Position numbers and translations under genes: made by a program
NCBI RefSeq assembly: GCF_000149955.1
Contig: NC_030990.1
Span: 620,001-684,000, forward strand
Length of the DNA: 64,000 nucleotides
DNA from: Fusarium oxysporum f. sp. lycopersici 4287
Taxonomy: Eukaryota; Ascomycota; Sordariomycetes; Hypocreales; Nectriaceae
Reading direction: 5' to 3'
Notes under the pieces: model-generated
What the model saw: only the letters and a program-made list of their open reading frames with translations
Databases searched by the model: none
What the model was told of the DNA's origin: nothing
In this document: in pieces, positions 48,698-62,143 of the stretch
How the letters are laid out: every line of letters begins with the position of its first letter
Position numbering within the stretch: the stretch's first letter is position 1

Positions 48698-48976
48698 TGA
48701 TCTACCGCTAAGAATGGGGAAATACAGCTCCACGGAAACTCTGAGCCGCGGATAATTTACTGTCCACGAATGAGAAGCTGCCCGCTGGGAACAAGCTTAT
48801 TCAGAGAACCACTGTAGACGACGCTCTGTTAGCGAAAACAACACTTCCAATCTGGGGTTTGTTAACTTTTTTGACATGAGACGAGGACCATTAAACTAGC
48901 TATGCGGTTTAGACCCGCTTGAGAAACTGGGGGTCATGTATTCGGGAGTACCTCCGAAATGATCATCCAGTCTTTG

Positions 48977-48985
48977 TATATAAAA
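48977..48985 (+). promoter_or_regulatory. TATA box of the GH28 gene
   Basis: TATATAAAA 76 bases upstream of the ATG, followed by a C/T-rich leader ending CACA just before the start. Confidence 0.65.
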
Positions 48986-49060
48986 CCTCTAAACATCCCT
49001 ATGTTTCTTTTCTTCTGATCCTCAAGCCAACTCATCTTCTGCACTGACAATCTTTTCACA

Positions 49061-50649
49061 ATGAAGGTCTCGAGCTTCTTCTCAACCCTCTCCCTCTTCG
49101 CAGGCGTTCTCGCCGAGGCCATCGACCTCCCTGCCGGTGTTCCTCGCAGCATTGAAGAGTTCCGCGCCAAGCATCCCTATGAACTTCCCGTCAAGAGAAG
49201 TCATCGCAAGGTCTATACTATCAGACATAGTAAGAACGACAACGATGATGTCTCGTCAGAGTTCTATAAGGGCTTGAAGAAGGCGAACAAGGGAGGTACT
49301 CTGTACCTCCCCAAGGGTCAGACTTTTGTCATTGGAAAGCCCCTTGATCTCACCTTTTTGAATGATATTCATGTTCATCTTGAGGGTGAGATTAAGTTTA
49401 CCAATGATACGGAGTATTGGCAGAAGAATGCTTATAAGCATCCTTTCCAGGTATGTCACTGAAACCTTCATGATGAGTTGAGACTAATGGTTGTAGAACT
49501 CGATCATGTTCTGGAAGTGGGGTGGCAAGAACATCAAGCTTTACGGAAAGGGTGTTCTGAACGGTAACGGTCAGCGATGGTGGAACGGTATGACTCCTCT
49601 TATCATATTTTAGGTCATATTCTAACAATACGCAGAGTTTGCCGGCAAGGAGATTCTTGACACTACCAACGCCTACCTCCGACCTATTCTGTTCTATGCT
49701 CAGAACGCCACCAACCTGGACATCCAGGGAGTTCACTTCAAGGACTCCCCCTGCTGGACCAACTTTGTCGTCACCTGTAAGGAACCCTAGCCAAGTCCTG
49801 ATGATCATGTACTGATATTCTTCTAGCCAAGGACATCTCGTTCAAGGACGTCATCTGCACTGCTCGCTCCACCAACGCCACTGCTCTTCCCAAGAACACT
49901 GACTTCTTCGACTCCCTGAACGTTGAGAACCTCAATGTTGAGCGTGCCTGGGTTGACATTGGTGATGATTGCTTCTCCCCCAAGAGCAACGCCACCAACG
50001 TCCACGTCGACACCATGTACTGTAACGGTAAGCTCACTCCACTCCTCGCATCACATAGCTTTTACTAATAACCTTAGGCACCCACGGTCAGTCCATTGGC
50101 TCTCTCGGCCAGTACAAGGGCGAGATGTCCTTCGTCAAGGACGTCGTCATCGAGAACGTCTGGATGCTCAACGGCCAACACGGCGCCCGTCTCAAGACCT
50201 GGGCCGGCCCCGACATCGGCTACGGCTTCATCGACAACGTGACCTTCCGCAACTTCTGGGGCGGCAACAACGAGTACACCGCCTTCATCGACTCGTGCTA
50301 CTTCAACATCAACGCTACTACTTGCGCCCAGTACCCCTCTCGCATGAACATCACAAACATTCTCTTCGAGAACTTTACTGGTTACAGCTCCGGCAAGTAC
50401 GGTAACGCTGTTGCCAAGTTGACTTGCTCGACTAGCAAGGATGCTGTCTGTGAGAACATCAAGTTTAAGGACTTTAACATCAAGACTCCTTGTGGTGGAG
50501 ACCCTGTGTTCCTCTGTGATGGTGTCAAGGATATCGGTGTGGATTGTGTTAGTGCTACTAGTGCGGCAGGTAAGGCTGCTTTGGCGAATAAGTGTGTTGC
50601 GCCTCAGGCTTCTGCGAGCCCTTTCAAGGTTAGAAAGTTCAACGGTTAA
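49061..50649 (+). CDS. Secreted exopolygalacturonase, GH28
   Basis: Right-handed beta-helix hydrolase cleaving alpha-1,4-galacturonan ends. Five exons (49061-49450, 49497-49587, 49636-49776, 49827-50027, 50078-50649) give 464 residues, usual for fungal exo-PGs. Residues 1-18 form a signal peptide, followed by a dibasic KR site (about 45) that could release a propeptide. Catalytic motifs: NTDFFDS (usual NTDG; Phe replaces Gly), GDDCFS, GTHGQSIGSLG and ARLKTW (the RIK-type motif). Many N-x-S/T sites and Cys pairs fit secretion. All four active-site blocks are intact, the substrate-side Phe is an exo-PG-clade feature or variation. Confidence 0.93.
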
Positions 50650-51767
50650 GAGATGACGGGGTTTGTGGTAATTAGTGTTGTAAGATGAATGAGATATCGA
50701 TGGCTTTTGGCCATTGACTTTGACTTTGAAATTTTGATAACCAACTGTGATATCTTCTGTGGCTCAAGCTCGTAGAGAGCCAGAAACATTTCTTTGCGAG
50801 AAGTAAAGAATCATGCAAGAACAAGGTCAAGGTTGAAGGGATAGGTTGAAGGGATAGGTTCGAGAAACGAAGTTGCCATTATGATGGATCTGGAATGCTG
50901 GATAGATGCCTTGAGCAAGTCGATCTTACCAACGGACCTACGATGTTACAGAACTCGGCGGGCACAATTAATTGTTTAATTCTTCTGTAGCACAAAGCGA
51001 TTTAAATTTTGATCGCGTAATGCTGTTAAAGAATCAAAGATTGGTTTGCATGTTATCTAGCCGTTAGGAAACATCGCCAAGTTGAACAAGGTGATAATTT
51101 GGGTCTTTACATTTTACACGGCAAAGAACTGAGGTGCTTGAACAACAATGAAACACTGTTAAGAAGCTGAGCTTGCAGTCTCTCAGTGAAAGAAATAAAC
51201 CCAGAATAACAGGAATTCTTTCACTGCATCGACTAGTCTTTAATTCGGTGATGTCCGGGGTCATCATTGTTCACGGCACGGGTTGTGCAGATGATCCAGG
51301 GTAAGCCAGCAGTTTTGCGTCTGATCACAATGAGAATGCTGATTGGGTCGCGATAAGAACTGCCGGGAAGTGGGGCCTCTCAACGCTCCTCGCGTACCGA
51401 GCGTGCTTGCCCAGTGCGAAAGACCCGCTAGACTCGGTTGCTGGGCTGTCACTTTCCAATTAACGCGTGAGGACGCGTGCACCCTGTCCCCTACTAAATT
51501 ACCTGACGCGACTACAGCTCAATCTAAGAAAGACATGGCCCTCCCAATCTGAAGTTCCCATCCACCATCCTCACCTTCATTCAATCACCTACTTATTCTA
51601 TTTCGTCCAGACTTTTGTTGTTTTGTCAATTGTTACTGATTGTTTGCCTACCGACACATACTCGTCATCGAATACTGTCCCACTGTCTCTTTTTACCTGA
51701 TTCACGCCTGTCGATTGCCCTGCCTAGCACATTTAATCGCTGCGCACTGCTGAGGCCATTCACCACC
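50650..51767. other. Intergenic region, MSH6 promoter
   Basis: 1.1 kb with no gene. A 14-base unit GGTTGAAGGGATAG occurs twice in tandem at about 50830-50860. Confidence 0.5.
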
Positions 51768-54700
51768 ATGGCGAGCCAACGATCAACTGCGGCCCGAACG
51801 CCCGCTAAAGCGACTAAACCGGCTGCCACTACTTCTTCAGCCAAGCAGCGTTCAATCGTTTCTTTCTTCCAAAAAGCGCCCCCCTCTTCCCCCGCCGCTG
51901 CCGCATCATCGCCTCTTGCAAAAGCGTCTCCCACGGCCAAGCAATCCTCGTGCTTGAAAGAAACAACGAAGGCAAATTCTTTGCCAAAGACAACTCCGCT
52001 CTCCAAGTCCAAGCCCAAGCCAACTGTCGCCATCAAGCAAACAACCCCCGTCCCTGATAGTGACGCTATTGAGCCCCCTAGCTCCCAGGAGAATCTCGAT
52101 TCGGCCATGAAGGTAAAGAATGCCCCGAAAAGCGCAGCGACACGAGCTGACACGGACCGACAGAAGTCCTCCAAGATGAACCACGACGCTCTCCCCAGCA
52201 GTCCGACTCGAAAGGTGAGAAACTCGCAATGCAAGATACTAGCTAGATCAGCCACTGATGCTCCCGAAGGTCAAAAAGGTTGTTAGTTACGCCGAATCCT
52301 CAGAGGAAGACGAGCCTTTCCAGTTTGGCGGGCCCGCAAGCTCGCGTCGAAGAGCGAGAGTACGACAGGTTGTTAGGGATGAGGACGATTACGAAGAACA
52401 AGAGGAGGAAGAGGCAGAGGAGAACGATAGTGGTTTGTCTCCCCGTGTCTGATTCACTGTTCAACTCTAACGATTGCAGATACTATGGATGACTTTATCG
52501 CATCAGACTCAGACGAAGATACCTCTCGTTCCAAGAAGCGAAAGCGACCCTCAAAGCCCACTGCTCCCCGAAAACGATCGAACAAGTCATCGCCTATACC
52601 TGAACCCCATATAGATATCAAGGATAGCATTCTTGAAGAAGATGAGCTGATGGATGATGTGGGAGGCTCTACGGCCTCGCAATGGAGCTACGATGCCACC
52701 TCTACCGATAAGCAGCCGGTAGTCAAGCCCGCTGAGAGGGTGGCTTTGAGGGACCCTAAGTACAAGGAGAAGGCACACACCAAAGATCCCGACCAAAGGT
52801 ATCCTTGGCTTGCCAATATTATGGATAAAGACAAGCGAAAGCCCGATCATCCCGAGTATGACAAGCGAACAATTTACATTCCTCCTGCTGCTTGGCAGAA
52901 GTTCTCTCCTTTCGAGACTCAATACTGGAAGATCAAGCAGAACCTTTGGGATACAATTGTCTTCTTCAAGAAGGGCAAGTTTTACGAGTTATACGAGAAC
53001 GATGCCACCGTAGGACATCAGGAGTTCGACTTCAAGATGACAGACCGGGTCAACATGCGCATGGTTGGAGTGCCTGAGAGTTCGCTCGATCACTGGGTGA
53101 ACCAGTTTATCGCCAAACAATACAAGGTTGCTCGTGTTGATCAGATGGAGACAAACTTGGGTAAAGAGATGCGCGAGCGACAGGATAAGAGCAAGAAGGC
53201 CGACAAGGTCATCACCCGTGAGCTTGCTTGTATCCTTACAGCCGGAACACTTGTCGACGGTAGCATGTTGCAAGATGACATGGCCTCCTACTGTGTCGCT
53301 ATCAAGGAATCTGTCGTTGACGATCTCCCTGCTTTTGGTATCGCCTTTGCTGACACTGCTACTGGACGTTTCTACCTTTCTACCTTTGTGGATGATGTGG
53401 ATTTGACCAAGTTTGAGACCCTCATCGCTCAAACCGGCCCCCGAGAACTACTTCTTGAGAAGTCTCGCATGTCTACCAAGGCACTGCGTATCCTCAAGAA
53501 CAATACTAGCCCAACCACCATCTGGACACACCTCAAGCCAGGTGACGAGTTCTGGGAGGCGGATAAGACCCGTCGCGAACTCGACTGTGGAGGCTACTTC
53601 AAGGCAGAAGATGCTGACGAGGAGGTCTGGCCTGAAATTCTTCAATCGCTACGCGATGATGATTTGGCCATGTCGGCAACTGGAGCATTGATCTCATACT
53701 TGCGCTTCCTCAAGCTTGAGAGACCTTTACTGTCGCAGGGCAACTTCGAGCTCTACAACCCCATTCAAAAGAATGGAACACTGATCCTAGATGGGCAGAC
53801 GCTCATCAACCTCGAAGTCTTCTCCAACTCGGTCAACGGCGGTTCCGAGGGTACGTTGTTCAGCCTACTTAACAAGTGCGTCACGCCCTTTGGAAAACGT
53901 CTCTTCCGATCATGGGTCGCGCACCCGCTTTGCAACATCGATCGCATCAACGAGCGTCTCGATGCTGTCGAGATGCTCAATGCCGATCAGACGGTACGTG
54001 AACAATTCGCCTCACAGCTTGTCAAGATGCCCGACTTGGAGCGACTCATCTCCCGAATTCACGCTGGGGCTTGCAAACCCGAAGATTTTGTCAAGGTCCT
54101 GGAAGGCTTTGAGCAGATAGAGTATACCATGAGCCTTCTGGGAGCTTACAAGGGTGGTAACGGCCTCGTCGACCGCTTGATTTCATCGATGCCAAACCTC
54201 GATGAGCCTTTGAGCTATTGGAGATCAGCTTTCGATCGCAGCAAGGCACGCGACGAGAAGCTACTTATTCCTGAGCGCGGTATTGAAGAGGATTTCGACC
54301 AGAGTTCTGATCGCATTGAGGAGATTAAGCAGCAACTCGAAGATCTCTTGGCCGAGAAGAAGAAGGAGTTCAAGTGCAAGCTTCTCAAGTTCACAGACGT
54401 TGGTAAAGAGATCTACCAGCTGGAAGCTCCCAAAAGCGTTAAGGTTCCTTCAACCTTTCGCCAAATGTCAGCGACAAAGGATGTCAAGCGCTGGTACTTC
54501 CCCGAACTATCCCAACTTGTGCGAGAGCTTCAAGAAGCGGAAGAAACCCACTCACAGCTCGTACGCGAAGTTGCGTCGCGATTCTTCCAAAAGTTTGATG
54601 TTGACTATGAAACATGGCTGCAAGCCATCAAGATTATCTCGCAGCTGGATTGTCTTGTCAGCTTAGCCAAGGCATCCGCGTCTCTTGGCCAGCCAAGTTG

Positions 54701-55605
54701 CCGCCCAGAGTTTGTGGATGAGGAGCGAAGCACTGTTGACTTCCAAGAACTGCGACATCCTTGTATGATGAACACAGTCGACGACTTCATTCCCAATGAC
54801 ATTAAGCTTGGTGGTGACCAGGCTAAGATCAACTTATTGACTGGAGCCAACGCTGCCGGTAAATCTACCGTCCTTCGCATGGTGAGCTCTTTCTTCTCAA
54901 CATACTATTGTACAATGCTAACAACCACAGTCTTGCGTCGCCGTCATCATGGCTCAGATTGGCTGCTATGTCCCTGCCACTTTCGCACGCCTCACTCCCG
55001 TCGATCGCATCATGTCTCGTCTCGGCGCCAACGACAACATCTTCGCCGCTCAATCGACCTTCTTTGTTGAGCTTTCCGAGACCAAGAAGATCCTTTCCGA
55101 AGCCACACCCCGATCATTGGTCATTCTGGATGAACTTGGTCGTGGAACCAGCTCTTACGATGGTGTCGCCGTCGCCCAGGCTGTTCTGCATCACGTCGCT
55201 ACTCACATTGGCTGTGTCGGTTACTTCGCCACTCACTACCACTCTCTCGCGACAGAGTTTGAGAACCATCCCGAGATCCGAGCACGAAGGATGCAGATCC
55301 ACGTTGATGACGAGGAGCGTCGCGTTACCTTCTTGTACAAGCTGGAAGATGGTGTCGCCGAGGGTAGTTTCGGTATGCACTGCGCCGCTATGTGCGGTAT
55401 CTCATCACGCGTGATCGACCGCGCAGAAGTCGCTGCCAAGGAATGGGAGCACACCAGCCGTCTCAAGGATAGTCTTGAGAAGGCAAAGACAGGGTGTTAC
55501 ATCCCGCTTGGTATTCTCAGCGACATCGGTGCACTGCTTGGCGATAAAGGCGAGATGGGAGACGCGGGTGTGGATGTTCTTCTTAATGCTATCGAGGCAT
55601 TGTAA
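51768..55605 (+). CDS. msh6: MSH6, mismatch-repair MutS homologue
   Basis: Nuclear MutS-alpha subunit that pairs with MSH2 and recognises base mismatches and small loops. Four exons (51768-52214, 52270-52432, 52480-54881, 54931-55605) close in frame with 1,228 residues. The N-terminus is basic and disordered, with a PCNA-binding PIP box QRSIVSFF at residues 27-34. The mismatch-recognition domain carries GKFYELYEND, with the Phe-Tyr-Glu wedge at residues 371-373 (Phe-x-Glu). The C-terminal ATPase shows Walker A TGANAAGKST (near 992), Walker B LVILDELGRGTSSYDG (near 1070) and the ATHYHSL histidine motif. The last intron falls just after Walker A (VLRM). Complete and typical of Pezizomycotina. 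Confidence 0.96.
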
Positions 55606-56055
55606 TATGACACAAATAAGGCTTGGAACAAGGAGGAACGGACAGGTTTCTAGAGGAATTGGTGATATCTTGCAAGGCGTGTATGGCGTCGACTTTACAT
55701 GTATTTGGACTGACGACCTCTGATAGAGTTGTCACAAGGGGATCGATAGGCGTTGCAATGGAGTTCTATTTGAGACAGACATGCGAGATCAATGTGCTTT
55801 GGGGTGTTACAGACAGTATAATGAGAGGCAATTGCCATAGCGATAGAGAGACCTAGATAAATAGCAAAAGATACAAGATCCCGGTTGACCATTGCCCATA
55901 CCACCCAGCGAACAAACTCAATTCAGCATGACGCCGATCCCAAACCATGACAAACAACAAAGCTAATACTCAGTCCATCATTCAACATGCAAATCACTCA
56001 TCAAATCTCAACAGAACGAAGCCAGTTCAACTCGAATACCATACTGTCAAACTAA
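55606..56055. other. Intergenic region between convergent genes
   Basis: Shared 3' flanks of MSH6 and the large zinc-finger gene; no gene seen. Confidence 0.5.
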
Positions 56056-59000
56056 TCACCTATCCGGATCACTGCTATCATAATCAGGCTCTGGAGCCGG
56101 AGTCGCAGTCTTTGAGCCAGCCGCTTTTTTAGGTGCAGGTTTTGGTGCAGGTTTTGGTGCAGTTTTCGAAGCAGCCTTCGAAGCAGGTGCCACAGCCGCA
56201 ACCGAAGCAGCCGTCGAAGGAGCAGGAGAAGCGGTAGCGGTTTTCTGCATACGAATTCGACTCGAGGCACGCGAGGGTTGCGTGCTGGCCTTCCTCCCAC
56301 GTTTGGGAATCTTGGTGCCTGTGACAATGTTAGTCCTGTTCATATCAAGGCATTGGAGAGCGGTAGGGAAGAGGATGGAACGGAAGGATAGTGTTGGTAC
56401 TTACCAGTCTTGGCCTTCTTCGCAGCGGGTTCCTCAGTCTCCTCCTCAATTGAAGTAATTGCACTCTCAGGCCTCTTCAATGCCGGAGTAGCATCAATGT
56501 TGAGATTACTAATGTCCTCCGGAACAGTCGCATGCATCGACCCATCAGTGTCAGTGTCGCTCTGATACTTATACAAAGTATCAGGAACTTCTACTCCGGT
56601 GTACATCTTGCGTCGCTTTCGTCCATCCGAGGTGTCATCCCATGGCAGACCGGGCGCTTCCCACGATCCAGGGAAAGGAGGGTCCCCTTCGTAGGGAGGC
56701 CAGGGAATGTCCCACCATTCATTGTTATCTGGGTTATTGGGGTCGGAGCGCCAGACTGATGCGAACTGGTCGCTTGAGTTGGTAGGATAGATCGTGCGTG
56801 CGTATGTTGGGTAGCGACGGCGGAATGATTTCTTGATCTTGCCGAGCGCCTTGGGTATGTCAGAGCCTTTGATCCAACCGCTGCGGTTGGGGAGACGTTC
56901 AATTGAGCCTGGAGCGTTGCGAATACCGCAGCATCGTCTCTTGTCGGTATGTGCCTGTGGTGCGTTAGTATGCCTTTCAGCATGGTAGGGATAGATACAT
57001 ACCTCGACTTCTGCATCACGACCGATGGGCGAGTGGTTGGGACTCTTGCTTCGCTTCTTAGGCACCTTGCGGAGACACTTGGAGCAGTACATGTCCTCGT
57101 TGGGATCAAAGTCGGGATCTTCAGGGCCGAGTTTCTTCACCCAGTCTGGAGACTTCGCTCGACGACGGAAGGGCTTTCCTCCTTGCTCATTTGGTTCCTC
57201 GTCGTAGTCATCAGTCTCATACCCATCATCTTCATACTCGCCATCCTTCTCTCCCGTACGGCGAGTCTTCCTGGCCTTCTTGCTCTGGGCTCGTCCTCGG
57301 GCGACACTGCTCTGAGCCTCGCTGCCTTGTGCTTCAGTGGAGGAAGCCGTTGTCTCAGGCGGTTCTTCCTGAGCCTTGGTATTTCGTCGCCGACCACGAG
57401 AAACTGTAGAAGCGGCTTCGCTGTGGCTCTCAACCGCCGATTCGATCTCCTGTGTTAGAGCCTTGCGTTTCTTGCCCGCTTTCTTCGTAGGGGGGTTCCT
57501 GGAGACAGGCTTCTTGGGGGCAGGCTTCTTGGTTACCACCACAGCACCAGTTGACTCGTTGGACTCATCCATAACCTCATCGTCTGAAAAGACCTCAGTC
57601 ACCCGCGGAGTCGGGCTGAGAGATTTGCTCTTCGAGGCATTCCTAGCAGACTGACTTCGAGCACGTGAACGACCAGAAGGCTGTCGCTCGCTGGAACTGC
57701 CACGGTTCCCATTGTCACTGTCACTGTCATTATTGCTCTCATCCTCGTCATCGTCATCGTCATCGCCATCTCCATCTTGATCGTCCTCATCATTTGATGG
57801 AAGCAATTCACTTTGCCGCGTTTTGTGGCATTCCTCAATATGACGAAGATACTCCGGGGCAGTCATATCCCCAATGACAATACCGCACTTCCCGAAATAT
57901 TGACACTTCTTAACGGGCGGACGGTGTGAGCGCTTTCGAGCTTCAAGATAAGCCTCAGCTCGAGCGGCGGCTTCCCGTTCGAGCTTCGCCCTGGCTTCCT
58001 TGTCAGCCTTCTTTCTAGCCGCATCTTGAGCTCTTGCTTCCATCTCTTCCGCCGCCGTTGGTCTGATCCTCCGAACGGTTTCCACCTCCCCCCTCAATGG
58101 ACTCCCGGTGTTCTGAGAATAGACCATATATGGACGCTCTAAAACCGGCTGCAGATCACGCCAGAGATCATAGACATGACAGTCCATGTGCTTCCTACAA
58201 TCCTCTACCTTGCGTTTGCTTCTTATTTCTTTGCCTTCCTCATCTGTGCCCTCGACTACGAAGAACGGAAGATCGCAGAATGGACACTTCGCAACCTCAG
58301 AACACCAATGCCCGGTCGTGATGTGGTACCATAAGCCCCAAGAGCCGAGCCCGCTGATATCAGGAAAAGCGCATTTTCGGATGGGACAAACGTCTGGAGG
58401 ATCAAGGACAGCTACTGGTCCAGTCATGTCATACCAGGCAGGGGGGTTTGAGAGACTTCGCGGAGGCTCAGGAAGTTTATGTGTATCCAGTGAATCCCGT
58501 GCCTTTTTCGCTCGTTGGATAGCCCTCTGGACATGACCAGGAAGCGGAAGCTTTTCTGTTGTTGGTGTCTCTACCGGCGGTGGCCTAGCCGTCAAACCAC
58601 CGCCAGGGAGGTCTGGTGGCACTCGACGAGACCCAGAGAGATGGGATGGCAATGGACGAGCTGCCGGAGCCGGGTTCGACGCTGTACTAGGTCCCATATG
58701 AGCTACAGGAGCCGGGTGGCGAGGGGGAGCTGAACGAAGTGCAGTGAAAGGATTGGGAATTTGTCCCAGAGAGAACGGCTCAGCAGATTGGGTTTGAACT
58801 ACCGGTGGCGGGTAGCCCGCAGGTTGCTGAGGGGGTTCCGATGGGTGCGGTACTGCAGGCGTCGTCCTAGGAATAGGCTCATCCACAAGACCCAAGACAT
58901 TCTTCAGGTCCCTAGTATGCTTCTCCCGCATATGCTTCATCCTCTGAGACTTATCCCACCATTCAAACATTGGCTCATCGCACCAAGGACACATTCGCGA

Positions 59001-62000
59001 CTTATGAGCTTCCAGAGTATGTTGCTTCCTGGCCTCATGATCGTCAGCCCGGCAGGTGAAGTCGCAGTCCTCAAAGATGCACTGCATGGTGCGCTTGAGA
59101 AGCAGGTTACGAGTGTTCCAGAGGGCGCGCTGCAGCTCAGCTTGCTCGGTGGGTGTGAGGATGGCTTTGGAGATCATCGGGACGTTGCCAGAATTGGTGG
59201 TGCGAAGCATCTTCTCTGCAGGCGCTGCAGTCACAGGGATGCCAATTGCAGCTGGCGAAGACCCAGCTCCGAGGTTACCAAAGATACTGGGTTGAGTGGC
59301 CCATGTGCGTTCTCGGGCCTCTCGTGGCGCGTAGTCGTCAAAATCCCATGGTGACCTGTGGGAAGGACCAGGTCGGGAGGTAGCGACGTGTTCGGTCCCG
59401 TTATCGTCTTCATTGTCATCGCCGTCGTCACCACTCCCAGCGTCATCGTCCCCTCTGCTTGATTCGTCACTGCTGTGATCACTAGGGATTGTTATCTCAA
59501 CCCTTTGATTAGGGGCGTCTCCAGACAACGAATCACCTCCCGACGGCGAGTCATCTCCCTGCAACGAATAACCATAAAGATATGAATCTGAATCTGAATC
59601 TGCTGGTCTATAAACCCGGGGACGGTCTGCGGGATAAGGTCTGTTGGCCCAGTCAGGTCGACTGGTTGCCAAAACACCAACATCATACTCCTGCTCCTCC
59701 TCAGCTTCAAACTTGCCATAAAGCGTCGGTGCCTCAGGCAACGCGAGTTTCGAAGCCGGAGGCTCTCGGATTTCGACATGAGGCAGCGTAGGGCTCACGA
59801 ACGCCCCAGCTCTGTAGGATGAGCGTGCTCGGTCAATTACCTCGTTGTCATTAGGACTCGGGGAGCCGAGTCTTTGGGGCGATGAAGGGTAATTGATGGC
59901 AGGGTCGACTATCACATCTTTTTCGACGTTCTCGATTTCAAGAGTATCTGCACCTAGCCGAGGGCGCGTGATATAAAGTTCGGGGTTAAAATCACGAATG
60001 CCCCAGATGTTGTCCTCCGATATGCATGCATCCCAGTCGACATCTGATTTCTTGACAAATGAAACTGTAATGTCTGGAGACGTAATGGATTCTCTCACAC
60101 GATACCATTCAACGTCGGATGCGTCAGGGCGGATTAGGTAGGATGGTGTGTCTCGAGTTTGAAGACTGTTGGCACAACGAGTCTCCTTGAGCAGTATGTG
60201 ATCCTGGCGCATGTCTCTCTGGTACTTGGTCTTGGATACGAGTTGGTATACTGCGTCAAAGATCTGACTGGCTTGAGATGTCAGAGGTGGCATCTCGACC
60301 GAGATCTCTTGTCCATCGTGCCAAGCAGGGAACAGACGACAGCGCCCAGGGCGAAAATGAGGGTGAATGGTCAAAAACCAACATGATAGAGTTTCGATCT
60401 TCTCGCCAACAAGGCGTCCGTAGGCATCCTTGTTCCCACCACGATATCCACGTTTCGGAAGAATCTCCAAGCCCTTGATACCATCCCCATAGCTATTTGT
60501 GGGGTCTCCCTCAAGCACATACACGGTCGAAAGCTTTCTGCTCGACTCAGGGTCAAAAGCCTCCGTAGAAATCTCACAAATTGGGTGAAAGGCTGCGCGA
60601 TACTCGTCTCCAGAATTACTGTCATTTACCAACAAGTGAGGGTTAGGGCTTGGGTAATAGTTGGGAAAGATCAGAGGTTTCACATCGGGGTCGAGCCAGG
60701 TGCATTCAATCATCCAGCAAGCGCCGGGGCTGTTCAGTGGGTGAAGAAGCTCCCAAGCCGATTGCGGCAGACCCATGGCACCGTAAACGACAGGTACGGT
60801 CAATGAAGCGTCTGGCTTGTTCTTGTCGTAGAGACGGAACAAGGCATGGTTGTACTCGGAGCATCCCGCATCATAGTAGCCCAAAGGTCGACCAAAGAGG
60901 ATATCAGTGGCGACCCTGAAGTAAGCATTGTACTGCTGAGATGCATAGTTGCTAGCGACGAAGCTTTGGGTCTTGGTTTCGGGGAATGGGATATAAGCAT
61001 AACTGATGGCATCCTTCTCAGGTCCATTGGGGAAAGACCCAAGAGAGCGCCCAATCCTGACGGTGTCTGTCTCCAGTTGCTTCTGGGAAGGCTCCCAGTG
61101 CTCGGTTGTGTTTTCTGAGTCCTTCCGAATGTAATTAATAAAGAGAGTACAGCAATCCTTGTGTGACTTGTCTTTGGGCCCCAAGGCAAAGTGTTCCTCA
61201 AGGAAGAGCATTGCTTTACTATCCCTTGATAAGGGCAATTTGTCACGAATGGTTTTCCTGTCGCCGGTCTTCTTATCAAAAACATGGAGGTCGAATCTGT
61301 ACTCCCTCTCCCTAATATCGTCAGGATTATTATGTAATAGTTGTCGTAGGACGAGTGCAAATGATCGCCACTTGCGAGGGCGAAATGGTATGCGCCCATA
61401 GAGGTTATACAGATAAGTCCATCCTTCCTCAGGGACAGCGGGAGTCTCAGTTGAGGGGACATAGTCACAAGCGATGCGATCGTCGCATGCGGCTTGAGGT
61501 GAACTGGGTCCTTCGCCTCCACGAAGACTCAAAATCGGTTCGCTTGCCCGTGGAACCGGGACTGGCCGACTGAAGGCTTCCTTAGCTTGATGTTGTTAGT
61601 CGTGTATCTGAAGATTTGAAGAGGTATCGTAGTCAGCTTACCTTTCAGGCTATCCTTTCCCCAGTTGCGACGGTCGTGAGCTGTAAGAAAATGCATTGGT
61701 GGTTTGATGTTGTACAATGGGACTTCCTCCTCCATACCCACAGCCAGGGAGAGCTCTTTGAGAATGTCTTCCATTGGAGCAATTGGCAACCCAAAGTACA
61801 TCATCGTGAGCTTTGTTTCCAAAGAATCCTCGACGCCCTTGAAGCGATCATTCAGAAGAGCCTCGTAGCGCTTTGTATTGGCAGTTTGCAATTCCTTCAC
61901 GTCTGCGCGATCAGATGGCATCAACATGCGACTCTCATAGTATGTGAAGTCTTCTCGAATGATGTCTTTGATGGGAGTATCCGACTTCAGTCTTTTAGAG

Positions 62001-62143
62001 AAAAACTTGTGCTTCTTCACCCATTGTGAATCGTTTGGGCCGATAAGAAGGTCGAGGCGCGTCGCGGCAATGTCAGAAGGTACGTAGTCGAGGGAGGACT
62101 CATCCTGGCCTGCAGATGAGAGTATATCGGCTATTTCCTCCAT
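56056..62143 (-). CDS. Very large uncharacterised zinc-finger protein
   Basis: Exons 62143-61642, 61585-57003, 56954-56405 and 56318-56056 close exactly in frame at 1,965 residues. Start at ATG 62143 (MEEIADILSSAG). The first 600 residues are an unrecognised globular region with many aromatic residues; then acidic linkers, and pairs of zinc-finger-like units: CIFEDCDFTC...H...H with CPWC, CPIRKC...CPFC...H...H, CQYFGKC...H...CH, and MYCSKC with CCGIRN. A long charged, Lys-rich segment with KKPAPKKPVSR and RGRRRN and an AT-hook-like KRGRK with Pro-Ala-Pro-Lys repeats end the protein. This points to a nuclear, chromatin- or DNA-binding role. Family unknown to me. A 48-nt intron at 56955-57002 has no stop and keeps frame. 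Confidence 0.68.

Larger units (their letters stand above)
47973..49060. other. Intergenic region with exopolygalacturonase promoter
   Basis: No gene in 1.1 kb. Contains a CreA-like GGGGGCGGGG at 48688-48697 and a TATATAAAA box at 48977-48985. Confidence 0.5.
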
